DNA from: Rhodothermus bifroesti
Lineage (GTDB): Bacteria > Bacteroidota > Rhodothermia > Rhodothermales > Rhodothermaceae
Assembly: GCF_017908595.1 (NCBI RefSeq)
Contig: NZ_JAGKTL010000001.1
Span: forward strand, 186,001 to 250,000
Length of the DNA: 64,000 bases
Direction of reading: 5' to 3'
In this document: positions 10,201 through 20,400 of the stretch, in pieces
Layout: every line of letters begins with the position of its first letter
How positions within the stretch are numbered: position 1 is the stretch's first letter
Position numbers and translations under genes: made by a program
Notes under the pieces: generated by a model
What the model saw: only the letters and a program-made list of their open reading frames with translations
Databases searched by the model: none
What the model was told of the DNA's origin: nothing

Positions 10201-10861
10201 GGCCGAACATGGCGGTCAAGTCGCAAAGGACGCCGTCCAACGCATGACCGAAGTCGCACAGGCCGTTGCCCAATCTTCAGAAACCATTCGTGCCTTGGAC
10301 GAAAACACGCAGAAAATCAATGCGATGGCGCGCATTATCGACGAAATTGCAGACCAAACAAACCTGTTGGCGCTCAATGCAGCCATCGAAGCCGCTCGGG
10401 CCGGCGATCAAGGCCGTGGTTTTGCGGTGGTAGCTGATGAGGTACGTAAGCTGGCTGAACGAACCGCTGCCGCAACGAAAGAAATCGAGCAGATGACGGC
10501 CCAGATTCGCCGCGACACTTCCCGGGCTGTAACCTCTATGCATCAGGTCAACCGCGAAGTGGACGCGGGCAGGCGCCTGGTAGACCAGGTAGGTATGCTC
10601 TTGGAAGACATCATTGCCCGCTCCAAACAGGTACAAGATTACATTGCACAAATTGCCACAGCAAGCGAAGAGCAGTCTGCAACCATCCAGCACATTAGCG
10701 AAAACGTGGAAACCATCGCCCAGATCACCCAGCAGGCGGCAGCAGGCAATACGTCTATCGCTTCCGCCATGCAGCAACTTGCCCAGCGCATGGAAAATCT
10801 CCGCCGCCTAGTAGCTCGCTTCCGCTTCGACAGCGCGGTTTCTGCAGAAACAAGCGCCTGA
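7211..10861 (+). CDS. Two-component-type propeller sensor fused to HAMP and methyl-accepting chemotaxis domain
   Basis: This 1216-residue membrane receptor has a signal peptide (1-22, ending LQAQ) and 14 reg_prop repeats (about 35-680) of the type LWVGT..GGL.R(Y/F). Fourteen repeats would make two seven-bladed propellers, as in Bacteroides hybrid two-component sensors. A Y_Y_Y domain follows ([14 protein letters not shown], about 735-795), then a transmembrane helix (about 799-817), a coiled coil rich in Glu/Ala/Gln, a HAMP-like segment ([11 protein letters not shown], about 890) and a full MCP signalling hairpin with the conserved tip ([20 protein letters not shown], about 1045). There is no histidine kinase or AraC output. 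It should sense a periplasmic ligand and signal to CheA/CheW; no che genes are in view. It ends 44 bp from the convergent pectin operon. Confidence 0.93.
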   Translation: MAYKHWTWTVALLLGIATLQAQPTRLRFTHLTSDEGLSRSWVTAIVQDSLGFLWIGTAGGLNRYDGYRFTLYEHDPRDSSSLSSSYIRCLYVDRRGTLWVGTDAGLSRYIPEQDAFYNYTVSSRTGFQGGAVQDIVEDRRGMLWMASTNGLYRYDPKRGVFTLYRNDPAQASSLSHNDVRALLEDRKGNLWVATAGGLDRFDAASGTFEHFRHDPRDARSLPHNVLMDLVEDPYGYLWVATDGGGLGRLNLQAIGRGFDRFRHDPRNPRSLAIDRVRVLYVDRKGQLWVGTENGGLDLFDYKTETFYHNRRSRTDPSSLNNESIWALFQDRTGNLWVGTFAGGLNVLKPNSNAIEHYRSIPGDPYSLNANAISRFYEDRKGNLWVATDGGGFHRFDRQTGRFYGYSMANTNLRTDAIFAMTEDAEGNLWVGGWGGGIARFDRARERFTEHFDETNLLLTPHVFDALVDEQNRLWVANFLGGLVRIDLNTRKSHVYTPENSGLSSNQILRMLRDPEGRLVLATQNAGVSIFDPLTETFTTYQHDPNNANSLSSNSVLAILAPDAYTLWVGTQHGLNHIDRRTGATARYYREDGLPSNIIVGLARDHAGRLWVATNSGLCRFDPQEKSCVLYTKADGLQGNEFNRFSDYVSRDGALYFGGFNGFNVIYPERFVQNTTPPLIVLTDFRLFNQPVRIGTKDSPLQQHISVTRTLKLAYWQNVVTFEFAALDFTAPSKNRYAYKLEGFDLDWNEVGPQRTATYSNLDPGRYVLLVRGTNNDGLWSTQPAKLELIITPPFWETWWFRAFVVSALIASVAAVVQRTRQRHKYLESVNAELAAMNQRLEAEMRHAAEAEQEKRRALEEAAEHDRQAKAQLEAQQQYLEHSVLEMLSAMERFSRGDLTVSLSATQEDAIGRLFTGFNQAVANIEAILREVTSVVQATADTSREISHNSDELAAGVQQLTYQTAEVASAIEEMVRTTAETTRSLSQAAALAEQSSAQAEHGGQVAKDAVQRMTEVAQAVAQSSETIRALDENTQKINAMARIIDEIADQTNLLALNAAIEAARAGDQGRGFAVVADEVRKLAERTAAATKEIEQMTAQIRRDTSRAVTSMHQVNREVDAGRRLVDQVGMLLEDIIARSKQVQDYIAQIATASEEQSATIQHISENVETIAQITQQAAAGNTSIASAMQQLAQRMENLRRLVARFRFDSAVSAETSA

Positions 10862-10905
10862 GACCTACCTAGACACTTTGGACTCCGTACGCTTGCGTAA
10901 GGCTC

Positions 10906-12153
10906 TTAAGCCTTTAGCCACTGATCAAACCAGCTAAAGGCCTCCGTTTGCATCGCCCGGCCAAAACAGTGGCCGCTATCGTAAAAGCTGCACTGCAGCT
11001 GCGCTTCGGCAGATACGCAGCGGTACACTTCCTGCAATTGATCAACAGCACGCTGCATTTCTGCAAGGGTAAAGAGCGGATCTTGCGTGCCGCATTGCAC
11101 AAGCGTTGGGGCTGGCACGCGCAATCCTAAGAGCTCTGGATAGTCCAGCTCGTGTGCTAAAAGAGGAACGTAAAGCATCCAGGTATGCGTGTAACTCCGG
11201 TTCACCACCAAATCGCGCCATGTGGTCATCATGCAGCTGACCACAGCGCAGCGGATGCGATTGTCCATTCCAGCTAGCAGGACCGTTTGCCAACCGCCAC
11301 CGGAAAATCCTCCACACCCGATGCGCTCGGGGTCCACCTCAGGCAAACTACACAGCACATCCAAAGCGTAGCGAAGCTCCGCAAGCAGCACACCCGGCCA
11401 GGTCGTACCCGCAGCCAGCAGCGAACGGGCAACCATATGCTCATGCCAAGCTGCCCATTCATTATAGGCACGAATTTCGACCTCTGTCTTAGGGTCTTCA
11501 GGGGGCAGGCCGCGACGCACGCGCTCTGGCACTGCTTCAAGCCGAATGCGCCGGCTGCCAAACGGAAACACGTCGGGTACGAGCACCACATAGCCCCGTC
11601 GGGCTAGTTCATTGGCCCAAGCCTGTCCCTCATAGTGTTTTTCCTGGTGGGCTACCATTAATGGATGACGTGCACCTGGATCGACAATCTTCTCCCGGCC
11701 GAAAAACTTATCCCCACCATGATCATGAAAAGCCAGCACGCCGGGCAAAGGCCGGGAGGCGTTTACTGGGCGTAGTAGATAAGCCCGCGTAGGTGGCCCA
11801 AAAGGAAGTTGCCAAACCAAGTCTTCAACCACCACATCCCTATAGACAAGGCGCGCCTGTACCTTAAGGGAGCGATCTAGCCCGATTTCCGGTGCAGCCA
11901 GCAAGGCCTGCACCCGAGCACGCGCCTGCACCTGCCATGCCCTTAGGTCTACTGGCGCTAGGCGCCGAAGGGACAACCTTGGGGGATCCTCAGCCAAACA
12001 AGCAGCCCAACGGCCATAAGCGCCAAGCACAGATCCGGCTTCTTCATCATTTGTCAGCGCTGTTAGGCATTCCTCGGGGCGTACGCTACTTTTGCTGCCG
12101 AGCGCAGCTGCCCCCAGTAAAAGCTCCAGGAACGCTCTGCGATCTAAAGGCAC
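10906..12153 (-). CDS. Secreted alpha/beta hydrolase, probable acetyl- or carbohydrate esterase of the pectin operon
   Basis: This dienelactone hydrolase/acetyl-xylan-esterase-like protein is about 415 aa. I place the start at GTG 12153, five bases after the pectinesterase stop, because it gives PLDRRAFLELLLGAAALG, a twin-arginine-like signal peptide; the ATG-like start further upstream (12276) would lie inside the pectinesterase gene. The oxyanion/core region reads GVLAFHDHGGDK. The nucleophile elbow is GGFSGGGWQ (Ser near 281), and a candidate catalytic His lies in DSGHCFG (near 396). As last gene of the pectin operon it probably removes acetyl or other ester groups from pectic fragments; the substrate is inferred from context only. 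Confidence 0.82.
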   Translation of the reverse strand: MPLDRRAFLELLLGAAALGSKSSVRPEECLTALTNDEEAGSVLGAYGRWAACLAEDPPRLSLRRLAPVDLRAWQVQARARVQALLAAPEIGLDRSLKVQARLVYRDVVVEDLVWQLPFGPPTRAYLLRPVNASRPLPGVLAFHDHGGDKFFGREKIVDPGARHPLMVAHQEKHYEGQAWANELARRGYVVLVPDVFPFGSRRIRLEAVPERVRRGLPPEDPKTEVEIRAYNEWAAWHEHMVARSLLAAGTTWPGVLLAELRYALDVLCSLPEVDPERIGCGGFSGGGWQTVLLAGMDNRIRCAVVSCMMTTWRDLVVNRSYTHTWMLYVPLLAHELDYPELLGLRVPAPTLVQCGTQDPLFTLAEMQRAVDQLQEVYRCVSAEAQLQCSFYDSGHCFGRAMQTEAFSWFDQWLKA

Positions 12154-12157
12154 GGCT

Positions 12158-14395
12158 TTAAGACAGTTCTTGCCAAGGCATCCACCCTGCCAGTACATGT
12201 TCTGGCGCGTAGAACACAGCCTCTTGGGCCGAGAGTTGCGGACGGTCTGGATAGGCACCTGGTCCGGTGCTCCCATATTCGAACAGTCGCTCTCTAGCCG
12301 GATCTATCCCGCGCATCTCCGTCCAACCTTCTGCCCGGACGTGATCTTCCATATAACAGTGCAAGAAAACAGCACTGCTACTTACCAGGCCAAGCTGGTT
12401 TGAAGGATGCCAGGGGCGTCCGAGCCATACCGAAGCCGCATTCATCTTTGGCGATTCTTTAAGCAATCGGCACCGGTAAAACACGAATCCGTAAGGTTGG
12501 CTTCGGGGCGTACTGGGTGCTGTAATGTAGCCATTGTTAGACTGCCCTCGGTCACGCGAGATCAGATCGCATTGTTCAAATACCGCTATGCCGCCGCCAA
12601 AGATAAAATCGACGTGCCCTAGAATAATGCAATCGCGAAAGTAGCTGCGTCCTCCGTCTACAAACAGCGTATCCTGGTAGCCACGAATAACGCAGTCGTA
12701 AAAAACCGTGCGATCGGCTTCACGATCTACCAGTACGGCCACAGCCTGTGGGTCTTGGAGCGCAACGTGACGCGCAGGATAATCGAAAGCGTTTTCGATC
12801 GTTAGGTGCGCAATGCGCACATTAGGCGCGGCAATCCGAAGCGTAAAACTCCCCCGCGTGCCGCAGCGCCCGGCCTCACGGGGCTGCGCCGAGCGATTTT
12901 CAGCGCGCCAATGCGCTTGCAGCACCTGCCATTGGGGCGTATCCCTGCAAAGACCGCCGGCTACATCACCGTAGCTTAAAATGGTCGCTGCTCGCTCTTC
13001 ACCGATCAAGTAGACAAACGGCCGATCAATGGAGAGCTTTTCGTAGTAACGGCCGCGGCGCACAAAGATTACGTAGGGTGCTGCATTATCGGGGGGCACA
13101 TCGGCCAGAGCGCTTCCAATCGTTCGATAGTGTCGCACACCGTTTATTTGCAATCCTTCAGACCCTTCATAAGCAGGGTCGACTACGGCAGCATAGGTAT
13201 AGGATTCTGCAGGAGACCGTAGGGCTCCTGTCGCTGCTTCCATAATGCTCACCCGAAGTGGCTCCCGTAGGCGCTGCACAAAACGGTCCAAATACGCCCA
13301 CCAGTCTTCAACACGCTGAAATTCACCTGCAGCTGTCCAGCCTGCCCCAACGTAGTGCGTAACAGGCTGTCCGGGATGGATGTGCCCTAAAAGCAAGTAA
13401 TGGTTTTCAGTTTCGCGTACCCCTAGCAGGTGTTCTCCGGGCATCAGAATGGCCGTGCCCAAGTCCCCGTGGCCGCCGTTTTGACGACTCACTGGCCCCC
13501 AAACGCTTAGCCAGGTCCAGTCGCTGCGCTGCTTCCAAGCGCCCGTCACACCTTCCCGCTTAACCAGTCCGATCGCGTAGGTTAACGGCTGCTTGGTAGC
13601 TGCGTGAAACGTTACTTCCTGGCGAAATAAGTACTGTCCTGCATCGATGGTGATGCGCCGCGTTTCGGAGACCTCTACGCCGCTTATCTGCCAGGGCTCG
13701 TAGTACAGTTCTACTATAGCCCGAAGCGGTCCCTGCGCTACAATGCGGTAGGCCTTGAAGTTACGGGCCGGATAGAGGCGGTCCTGGTGCCAGATGGCCG
13801 TCCCGCCTGTCCCCAAGGTTGGACCCACTGAGAAAAAGTCGGCCCCTTCACCCGTGTCGATGTGGTAGGCCTCTTGTCCCTTTGCATACCAGCGCGTGAT
13901 CACCAGGTCGCGCACGCGCTTCAGCCAAACATCAATGCCGCTTGAAACCAGCGACTCCAGCCGCCACAGCCCTTGGCCATAAGTACGAAAGGCTACGCGG
14001 TCACTTTCCCAAGCCACATCATCCCGCCGCGGTTCATGAAAAGCAAACGCCCGGGCAGCGAACGTTGTCTCCGGTGCAGCAGCTTCAATCCGATAGCCGC
14101 GCGTTTCACGGGGCCAGAGTTGTACCAAAAAAAGCAACGCGTCGGGCCGTCCATCGCCATCTTCATCCATCACTTGATGCGGGGCAAGCTGACCGCTGGC
14201 GACATCCCGCACGCGTACCCGTTCGGGAGTAAGTGTCGACAAACGCTCCTGCAATGCTGCCCAGGAAAGCTCTACGAGCTCATCAGGACGTGCAAAGTCC
14301 GATGGATTGGTCACGCGCACGTGTACGTACGCTGGGACTTCAGCGGCACCACTGAGCAACAATAGCCCGACACAAAGCAGCTTGCACCCACGCAT
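12158..14395 (-). CDS. DUF4861-pectinesterase (CE8) fusion
   Basis: This secreted 745-residue, two-domain protein has a signal peptide at 1-23 (LLCVGLLLLSGAAEVPAY). Residues about 24-410 match my recollection of DUF4861, found in Bacteroidota pectin loci (RPDELVELSWAALQ, MDEDGDGRPDALLF, GADFFSVGPTLGTGG). Residues about 430-740 form a right-handed beta-helix pectin methylesterase carrying all CE8 motifs: GRYYEKL, PQAVAVLVDREAD, GYQDTLF with its catalytic Asp (about 573), DFIFG with the second Asp (about 597), and LGRPW (about 660). It should release methanol from methyl-esterified galacturonan. It starts 14 bp after the GH105 gene. Confidence 0.93.
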   Translation of the reverse strand: MRGCKLLCVGLLLLSGAAEVPAYVHVRVTNPSDFARPDELVELSWAALQERLSTLTPERVRVRDVASGQLAPHQVMDEDGDGRPDALLFLVQLWPRETRGYRIEAAAPETTFAARAFAFHEPRRDDVAWESDRVAFRTYGQGLWRLESLVSSGIDVWLKRVRDLVITRWYAKGQEAYHIDTGEGADFFSVGPTLGTGGTAIWHQDRLYPARNFKAYRIVAQGPLRAIVELYYEPWQISGVEVSETRRITIDAGQYLFRQEVTFHAATKQPLTYAIGLVKREGVTGAWKQRSDWTWLSVWGPVSRQNGGHGDLGTAILMPGEHLLGVRETENHYLLLGHIHPGQPVTHYVGAGWTAAGEFQRVEDWWAYLDRFVQRLREPLRVSIMEAATGALRSPAESYTYAAVVDPAYEGSEGLQINGVRHYRTIGSALADVPPDNAAPYVIFVRRGRYYEKLSIDRPFVYLIGEERAATILSYGDVAGGLCRDTPQWQVLQAHWRAENRSAQPREAGRCGTRGSFTLRIAAPNVRIAHLTIENAFDYPARHVALQDPQAVAVLVDREADRTVFYDCVIRGYQDTLFVDGGRSYFRDCIILGHVDFIFGGGIAVFEQCDLISRDRGQSNNGYITAPSTPRSQPYGFVFYRCRLLKESPKMNAASVWLGRPWHPSNQLGLVSSSAVFLHCYMEDHVRAEGWTEMRGIDPARERLFEYGSTGPGAYPDRPQLSAQEAVFYAPEHVLAGWMPWQELS

Positions 14396-14409
14396 GGCTC
14401 AAGCACGAT

Positions 14410-15597
14410 TTACTCACCTAGGGCTTCTATTTCTAAGCTGGCCAGAATGAACGGTCCCACCCCTTTGGGGTCATCGCGGACAATCGGTTCACTTAGGTAG
14501 TAGGCGACCGAACCGTCACGCTGTTGCGGTCCACCTAGACCAGCTACCTGGCAAATCTGATTCAGATGCACGGTACCATCGGGATCAACGGTGACCAGGT
14601 GTTGGATAAGCCCCCGATAGCCGCGACGCGCTACTTCAAGATACGCTGGCGCCAAATATCCTTTACGCACGCCTTTAGCCAAGGTGTAGACAAACATACT
14701 GGAAGCTGAGGCTTCCAGGTAATTGCCGGGGTGGCTTGGCCGATCCAAGACCTGGTACCAAAGACCAGTGACTGGGTCTTGGACACGGGAAATCGCCGCC
14801 GCCAAATCGCTAAGCACGCGTAGAAGGGCCGGGCGGTCGGGATGCGCAAGCGGAAGAAAATCTAACACGTCAACCAAGGCCATAGCATACCAACCCATAC
14901 CGCGACCCCAAAAGTTGGCTGAGAGCCCTGTAATCGAATCGGCCCAGACCTGCTGGCGCTTTTCGTCCCAACCATGATAGTACAGACCGGTGCGCGGATC
15001 ACGCAAGTAGCGGGCTACCAACAAAATCTCGTGGGTCGTCTCATCGATTGCTTTGGGATCGTTAAATGTCACGCCATAGCGTACCAGAAACGGTCCCATC
15101 ATGTAGACCCCATCGAGCCAGAGTTGGTAAGGGTAGATTTTTTTATGCCAGAAGCCCCCTTCGCTGGTACGAGGGTGGTGCCGGAGCTGGTCGCGCAACG
15201 TATCGATAGCCCGACGGTAGCGCTCTGCTCCCGTTTGCTCGTAGAGCAAAAAAAGGAGCTTGCCCGTATTGATCTGATCCAGGTTGTACTCCTCTTTTTC
15301 GTAGGTCCGGATAGCGCCTTCAGGCGTGATGAAGCGATCGAGGTTTGTGCGAATAAACTCCATGTAGCGCGGCTCGCCCGTACGTTTCCAAAGCTCTTCA
15401 AAAGCGCGCAGCATCACGCCAACTTCGTAGTGCCAGCGCTCAGAAAGCACGGGCCGCTGCCGCATTACCGATTCAGCCATGCGAACCGACCAGGGCCGCA
15501 CTTCCGGCACCTGCGCCCAAGCCGCAAGCCCCAGCAAACAACCCAGCCCAATCCCCCAGATTCGTCCGTACCAGCCCATCGTTTTGCTTTGATTCAT
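14410..15597 (-). CDS. GH105 unsaturated rhamnogalacturonyl/galacturonyl hydrolase
   Basis: This (alpha/alpha)6-barrel hydrolase (395 aa from ATG 15597) removes the unsaturated uronic acid left by pectin lyases. The YteR/YesR-like core shows EYNLDQINTGKLLFLLYEQT (Asp near 106), the catalytic-acid region YQLWLDGVYMMGPF (Asp near 160) and FWGRGMGWYAMALVDVL. The N terminus from 15597 is a normal signal peptide (GLGCLLGLAAWAQ). A longer frame to 15678 would run through the inverted repeat at 15622-15656 and adds a polar, non-signal-like leader, so I reject it. Export suggests it works in the periplasm on imported oligosaccharides. Confidence 0.92.
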   Translation of the reverse strand: MNQSKTMGWYGRIWGIGLGCLLGLAAWAQVPEVRPWSVRMAESVMRQRPVLSERWHYEVGVMLRAFEELWKRTGEPRYMEFIRTNLDRFITPEGAIRTYEKEEYNLDQINTGKLLFLLYEQTGAERYRRAIDTLRDQLRHHPRTSEGGFWHKKIYPYQLWLDGVYMMGPFLVRYGVTFNDPKAIDETTHEILLVARYLRDPRTGLYYHGWDEKRQQVWADSITGLSANFWGRGMGWYAMALVDVLDFLPLAHPDRPALLRVLSDLAAAISRVQDPVTGLWYQVLDRPSHPGNYLEASASSMFVYTLAKGVRKGYLAPAYLEVARRGYRGLIQHLVTVDPDGTVHLNQICQVAGLGGPQQRDGSVAYYLSEPIVRDDPKGVGPFILASLEIEALGE

Positions 15598-15621
15598 GAG
15601 ACGTTGATCCCGGCACCAAGA

Positions 15622-15656
15622 GACGCCCCAGGAGCCCACAACGCGCCTGGGGCGTC
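15622..15656 (-). repeat. 11-bp perfect inverted repeat between two pectin-operon genes
   Basis: GACGCCCCAGG (15622-15632) and CCTGGGGCGTC (15646-15656) are exact reverse complements with a 13-nt loop. The hairpin lies in the 83-bp gap between the beta-helix gene and GH105. No T-run follows it on either strand, so it is not a classical terminator. It could stabilise the upstream mRNA end or partially attenuate transcription. Confidence 0.75.
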
Positions 15657-15680
15657 CGTCCTGTCCCCTCCCATGCAACC

Positions 15681-17399
15681 TCAGTTAGAGGGGAGGAGCA
15701 GCATTTTGCGCGTTAGCACCGTGCTACCGGCCTCCAGGCGGTAGAAGTAGACACCTGGGGTCACCTTTCGGCCCACCAGGTCGGTACCATCCCAGGTAGC
15801 CGTGTAGACCCCAGCCACCTGCCGGACACCGTCGGCCAGGCGAGCCACCTCCTGCCCCAGGAGGTTGAACACGCGCAGCGTAACCGTAGCCGGCTCGGGC
15901 AGCGTGTAGGTAATGCGCGTTTCCCGCGTAAACGGGTTCGGATAATTCTGGTGAAGCTGGAATGCCAGCGCTGGCAGGTGGCTGGACTGACGCTCAATAG
16001 CCGTCAGTTCCCACTGCGCCTTTTTCTCTGGAAACCAATTCAGATCGCCAACTGGGAAACCACCAGCCGCTCCAGTATAAGCCGGGGAAGTAGTGGGATA
16101 GGAGGCATCAAACTGCCGCATGAAGTACGTGATCGGTTGCCGGTCGAAGTCATGTTGATCGCGCACAAACGCTGTGGTGGCTTTTGTACGGCCAGTTTGC
16201 GTGCGATACCACTCGGCCAGGCGGAGCATTTTGCTAATAGAAGGTCGACTAGCCACGGTCAATTCGCTTAACTCCACAAAGGCGCTGGCAGAGTCGGCCC
16301 CTAGCCGCCGATTGATGTGATAGGACAACGGTGCCCCAGGGCCAATGATGTCGTTGTCGCCATCGGTGCCGTTGTCTGGGTTGCCGTCATCGCCCCGGCC
16401 ATCGCCATACTTGGCATAGAACGCTTTTACCGAATCAGACACCGCCCAGTAGTTGTTCGCCACAACCCAACGGGTGGTATCGTTAGGCACCGAGAAAATC
16501 CAGATCATGCGCGGTTTACCGTTTGGGTAGAGCTCGCCATGTTCGTCAAATTCGGCTTGCCGGCTGGCATCACTGGTATCGGCCCCGAGCACAAAAGAAT
16601 CGAAGAAGAGATTATTTGTAATGCGGACGCTTTTACCTACCCATCCTAAAGCTAATGTGCCGTGATAGGACGTGCCATTGAGGATAGTGTTATGGTCAAA
16701 GATAAGGTTGTTAATTGGGGCGGTGCTGGACCGATGGCGGATGATGCGATCTAAAAAGTTTACAAAAGTGCAGTTCTGGATAAACAGCGTATCGACCGAG
16801 GTGTCACGCAGGTCGATGGCTTTACCGGCACCAAAATTTGAACGCCCCAGGTCTCCCATATTGGCAAAGATCGTATTTGTAATGCGCATGACCCGAACAG
16901 CTGCCTCTGTGCGGATGTGTTGCCCGCGCGTATTAGACATGATTACACCATCGATGATCAGGTCGTAGCCTGGAGCTGTAGTGCGTACAATGGTACTGCT
17001 AATGTTGGCCACTTCTTCCGGAAACACATCTGCATATCCCACGAGCACGACGTCCTTCAACCACACATTCCCTTCCATCCGAATGCTGGGATCTGGGAAT
17101 TGTCCTGTGCTTTGGTTAACCACAGGAAAGATGATCGCCTTTTCCCCTTCCCCAGCTTCTGTCATGAGGCGTAGGTCAAACCCGCGCACAATGATAGGGG
17201 CATTGATCAAGTAGATTCCATTCCGCCGAAGCACGTAAACCCGGTTAGGATCCCGGGGCGTATCGTTAGCAATAACCTCATTTAAGTATTGCCCTGAGAC
17301 CTCAAAGGGTTCGATAATAAGCGCTTGCGCCTTTGCAGTCTGGGTGCACCATAAAAATAGCACGCCCAGCAGGATCAGCATTCGGGTAGCGGTGTGCAT
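15681..17399 (-). CDS. Secreted right-handed beta-helix protein with T9SS C-terminal sorting domain
   Basis: This 572-residue protein has a signal peptide (1-25, ending TAKAQ) and parallel beta-helix-like repeats at about 60-330, rich in [18 protein letters not shown] and [11 protein letters not shown] turns typical of pectate-lyase-fold proteins. A mixed region with an acidic Asp/Gly/Asn stretch ([15 protein letters not shown]), possibly Ca-binding, follows. The C-terminal type A T9SS sorting domain (about 485-572) starts [14 protein letters not shown] and ends [10 protein letters not shown]...LTRKMLLL. It may resemble DUF5123/DUF4957 pectin-locus proteins. A lyase role is likely from context, but I cannot point to catalytic Arg/Asp residues. 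GAGAGG lies about 6 nt before ATG 17399. Confidence 0.85.
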   Translation of the reverse strand: MHTATRMLILLGVLFLWCTQTAKAQALIIEPFEVSGQYLNEVIANDTPRDPNRVYVLRRNGIYLINAPIIVRGFDLRLMTEAGEGEKAIIFPVVNQSTGQFPDPSIRMEGNVWLKDVVLVGYADVFPEEVANISSTIVRTTAPGYDLIIDGVIMSNTRGQHIRTEAAVRVMRITNTIFANMGDLGRSNFGAGKAIDLRDTSVDTLFIQNCTFVNFLDRIIRHRSSTAPINNLIFDHNTILNGTSYHGTLALGWVGKSVRITNNLFFDSFVLGADTSDASRQAEFDEHGELYPNGKPRMIWIFSVPNDTTRWVVANNYWAVSDSVKAFYAKYGDGRGDDGNPDNGTDGDNDIIGPGAPLSYHINRRLGADSASAFVELSELTVASRPSISKMLRLAEWYRTQTGRTKATTAFVRDQHDFDRQPITYFMRQFDASYPTTSPAYTGAAGGFPVGDLNWFPEKKAQWELTAIERQSSHLPALAFQLHQNYPNPFTRETRITYTLPEPATVTLRVFNLLGQEVARLADGVRQVAGVYTATWDGTDLVGRKVTPGVYFYRLEAGSTVLTRKMLLLPSN

Positions 17400-17420
17400 A
17401 GCATCCTCTCAGGTTTAGGG

Positions 17421-20400
17421 TTACAAAAGCAGACGTAATCCTAGATCTATCGTGGTACCGTAGATTTCCCGGTCGTTAGGCAGCTGCCAATCCTGCACGC
17501 GATTCAGTACGATGCTGCCTTCCTCGACATTGGTCAGGTTATTTACGTTAAGCAGGAGAAACAAATTGGAGCGCAATTGCTGCCGCAGTGCCAGGTCCCA
17601 ACGCGTAAAACCCTTAACCATGCGATCGTCACGGCCATCTGGCGAGAAACGCGTATTAAATGCCCCTTGATGAAACATCGAAAGGCGCGCTGAAAAACCT
17701 CGATAGTCGTAACCTATCGCCACATTAGCCAAGAGCTCCGGCTGCCGTTCTAGTTTGTGCTTACGCTCGACAAACACATAGCGCAAGCGAGGAATAGGCG
17801 GTAAAGGGGGCCGGTGAACGTAATAGGTCTCGGTTTCTGTGCCTGGGATGTAGGTCTCTGAGCGAATGAATGAAAGGTTATAGTTAAGCACCAGGTGGCG
17901 CAGCAAGCCAGGCAAAAACAGGAAGTTCGCCTGATGCTCGATTTCTAAGCCCCAAACACGCGTGGGTTTGGTGGAATTGTAAGGGTAGGTAAGCGCTAAT
18001 CCTTGATTCTGGAAGGGATTGGTTACGTTAATCCCCAATGTTCTGAAAAGCGAGTCGGCCCCAGATGGATCAAAAAAGACCCCATCGATAAGGTGATACA
18101 TCTGCCGGATATCCTTGTAAAAGGCCGATACAGAAAACAGCCCAAAGCGACTGTCGTAAAGCGCAACGTTCACCTCATAATTCCAAGCCTGAGCTGCCCG
18201 AAGACTTGGATTACCCACAATCAGTGAATTGCCCGGATAAAACGTGCCGGCCTTGCGCGCTACAAAATTGGGGAGACGTTGGTTATAATCTGGACGTGCC
18301 AGCGCTTTATAGGCTGCCAAACGCACAGTAAGAAAGCCTGTGGGCCGTAGCGTAAGGTGCACGTTAGGAAGCCATACGGTTTCGTCAAATCTGCCTGTTG
18401 TGTCCCGCATTACACCTTGCGGCACAGGAAAACCCGAAAGGTCCTTTGGGGTGTAGCGCGTGGCATAGTCGTTATGCTCTCGCTCCACCCGCACGCCCCC
18501 AATGAGCGTCACCCGACGACCTAAGTTCAGCGTATGCATCACATAGGCGGCCGATACACGTTCGGTGAGATCGTAAAACAGCGCCTCGGCCTCCAAATTG
18601 CGCTCAAATTCAGGGTTTGTGCCCGCTGCATCCGAAAAACCATTTCGGTTAAGCGTCCACCATTGCCGTAGCCGATCGCGATCGAGCAGTGGATACAAAC
18701 GAAAACGATCGAACAGGGCGCGATCTTCCGGATGAAGTCCTAAGAAATTCGTTACCAGGAGTCGATCGCCAGCCATCTGAAGCGTTTCAAAAGGCGTCCC
18801 TGAAAAGTTTTTCGGCACTACCTGCCCCTCTGCTGTTTTCACATACTGCGGAAAGGCCTCGTTGTAATAGGGCGCCAGTAGTTCGTGACGCTCACGGAAA
18901 CGGCTTTTTTGCCGGTACTTTGCGCCTATCTTGAATTGGCCAGCTAGCCCACCACCAAGCGCGTAATCCCGAGCGATATCAAGGTAAAGGGAGGTTTCGG
19001 TTTCGCGGCTTTCTTCTCCTCGGTAAAAAGCCGTGTAGAAATAGGCTCGTTCAAAATTATTTAGTGCATAAGCAATAATCCGCTCTGGGGGACCTTTGAG
19101 TTCTTCCGGTGGAATGCGGCCCATCCCAGCAATCGGATTCCCTTCCGCATCGGTAGCCGAAGGCTCAGTAAAGCGGATGTCAAAATCAAACGGATAATGC
19201 GATTGCGAACGGGCGTAGGAGGCCCCCCAGTTCATCTGCCACCGGCCAAAATACTGCTCTCCGCGCAGAGCACTGGTCAGCGTGTAAATGCGCTGATCAC
19301 GATCCCGCGCGCCATAGAATATCTCCGAGCCTTCGGTGGGGTAATTCCGATAATAGTCAACAAAACTGCGTCGCGTAGCATTGTAAACGTTATTCAAGCG
19401 AATGGTCCCCCCATTCGGGGTATCCAGATCCAACAAAACACTTAAACCTTGCCGCGTTCGAATCTCATTTCTAAAGTTCAGCTCAATATCTGAGATCTCA
19501 TAGTCTGTCCCACTAGCCAGACTCATGTCATACGCCAAATCGTAGTACTCTCGACTGCGATCACGCCGCTCCAACCCACCAATGAACTGCACACCTAAGC
19601 GCTGCTTCCAGAAGCGTTCTCCATAACGGGCACTCAGATCGTACTGCCCCCAAGCCTGATTCAGCTCATTGTAAGCCCCTCGCGTATCCAAACGTATCAG
19701 GCGCTGCTCCGGAGCCTTCTTGGTGACCAGGTTGACGCTACCTGCAATGGCATCCGCATCCTTGTCTGGCGTCAGGGCTTTATACAACTCGATACCGGCA
19801 AGCGAACCTTGAGCAATCGTGCTAAGGTCAACCCCTCGCGCATCTGCATCCGTAGCCGCCAACCGAACCCCATCGACCGTAATCGTAGCAAACCGATCAC
19901 TCAACCCCCGCAAGACAATCTTGTTAGCCTCACCTCCAGAACGCTGAAGAGCAACCCCAGGCAGCCGCCCTAAAGCTTCTGCAGCATTCGCATCAGGAAG
20001 CTCTTGAATTCTTTCTTCCGAAACTACATTGACAATCGTATGGGCATTAAGCTGCTGGTTGATCGCGGCAATTTGACCCAAAGCCTGCCCTACAATAATC
20101 ACTTCTTGCCCGCCAATGGCTTCTGGCACTAAGGCAATGTCCAATAAGATCGTCTCGGCTCCTTGAATGTGCACAGATAGGTTTTTGGTCTGATAGCTTA
20201 AGTACGAGACGCGCAGCGTATAGGTACCCGGAGGAATATTCGTAATGCGATAACGCCCTTCAATGTCGGTTGCGCTCCCCTTTCCCGTACCTACCAAATA
20301 GACGTTTGCACCGGGTAACACGTCACCTGTTAACGAGTCAGTCACTACACCATAGATGGTCCCCTGCGCCCAAGCCGGTAGCGCTCCCAAAAGCAACAAA

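Noticed and set aside
10899-10914. 6-bp stem AAGGCT/AGCCTT between the MCP receptor and the esterase
   Set aside because: Short, overlaps the esterase stop codon and lacks a T-run; too weak to call a terminator.
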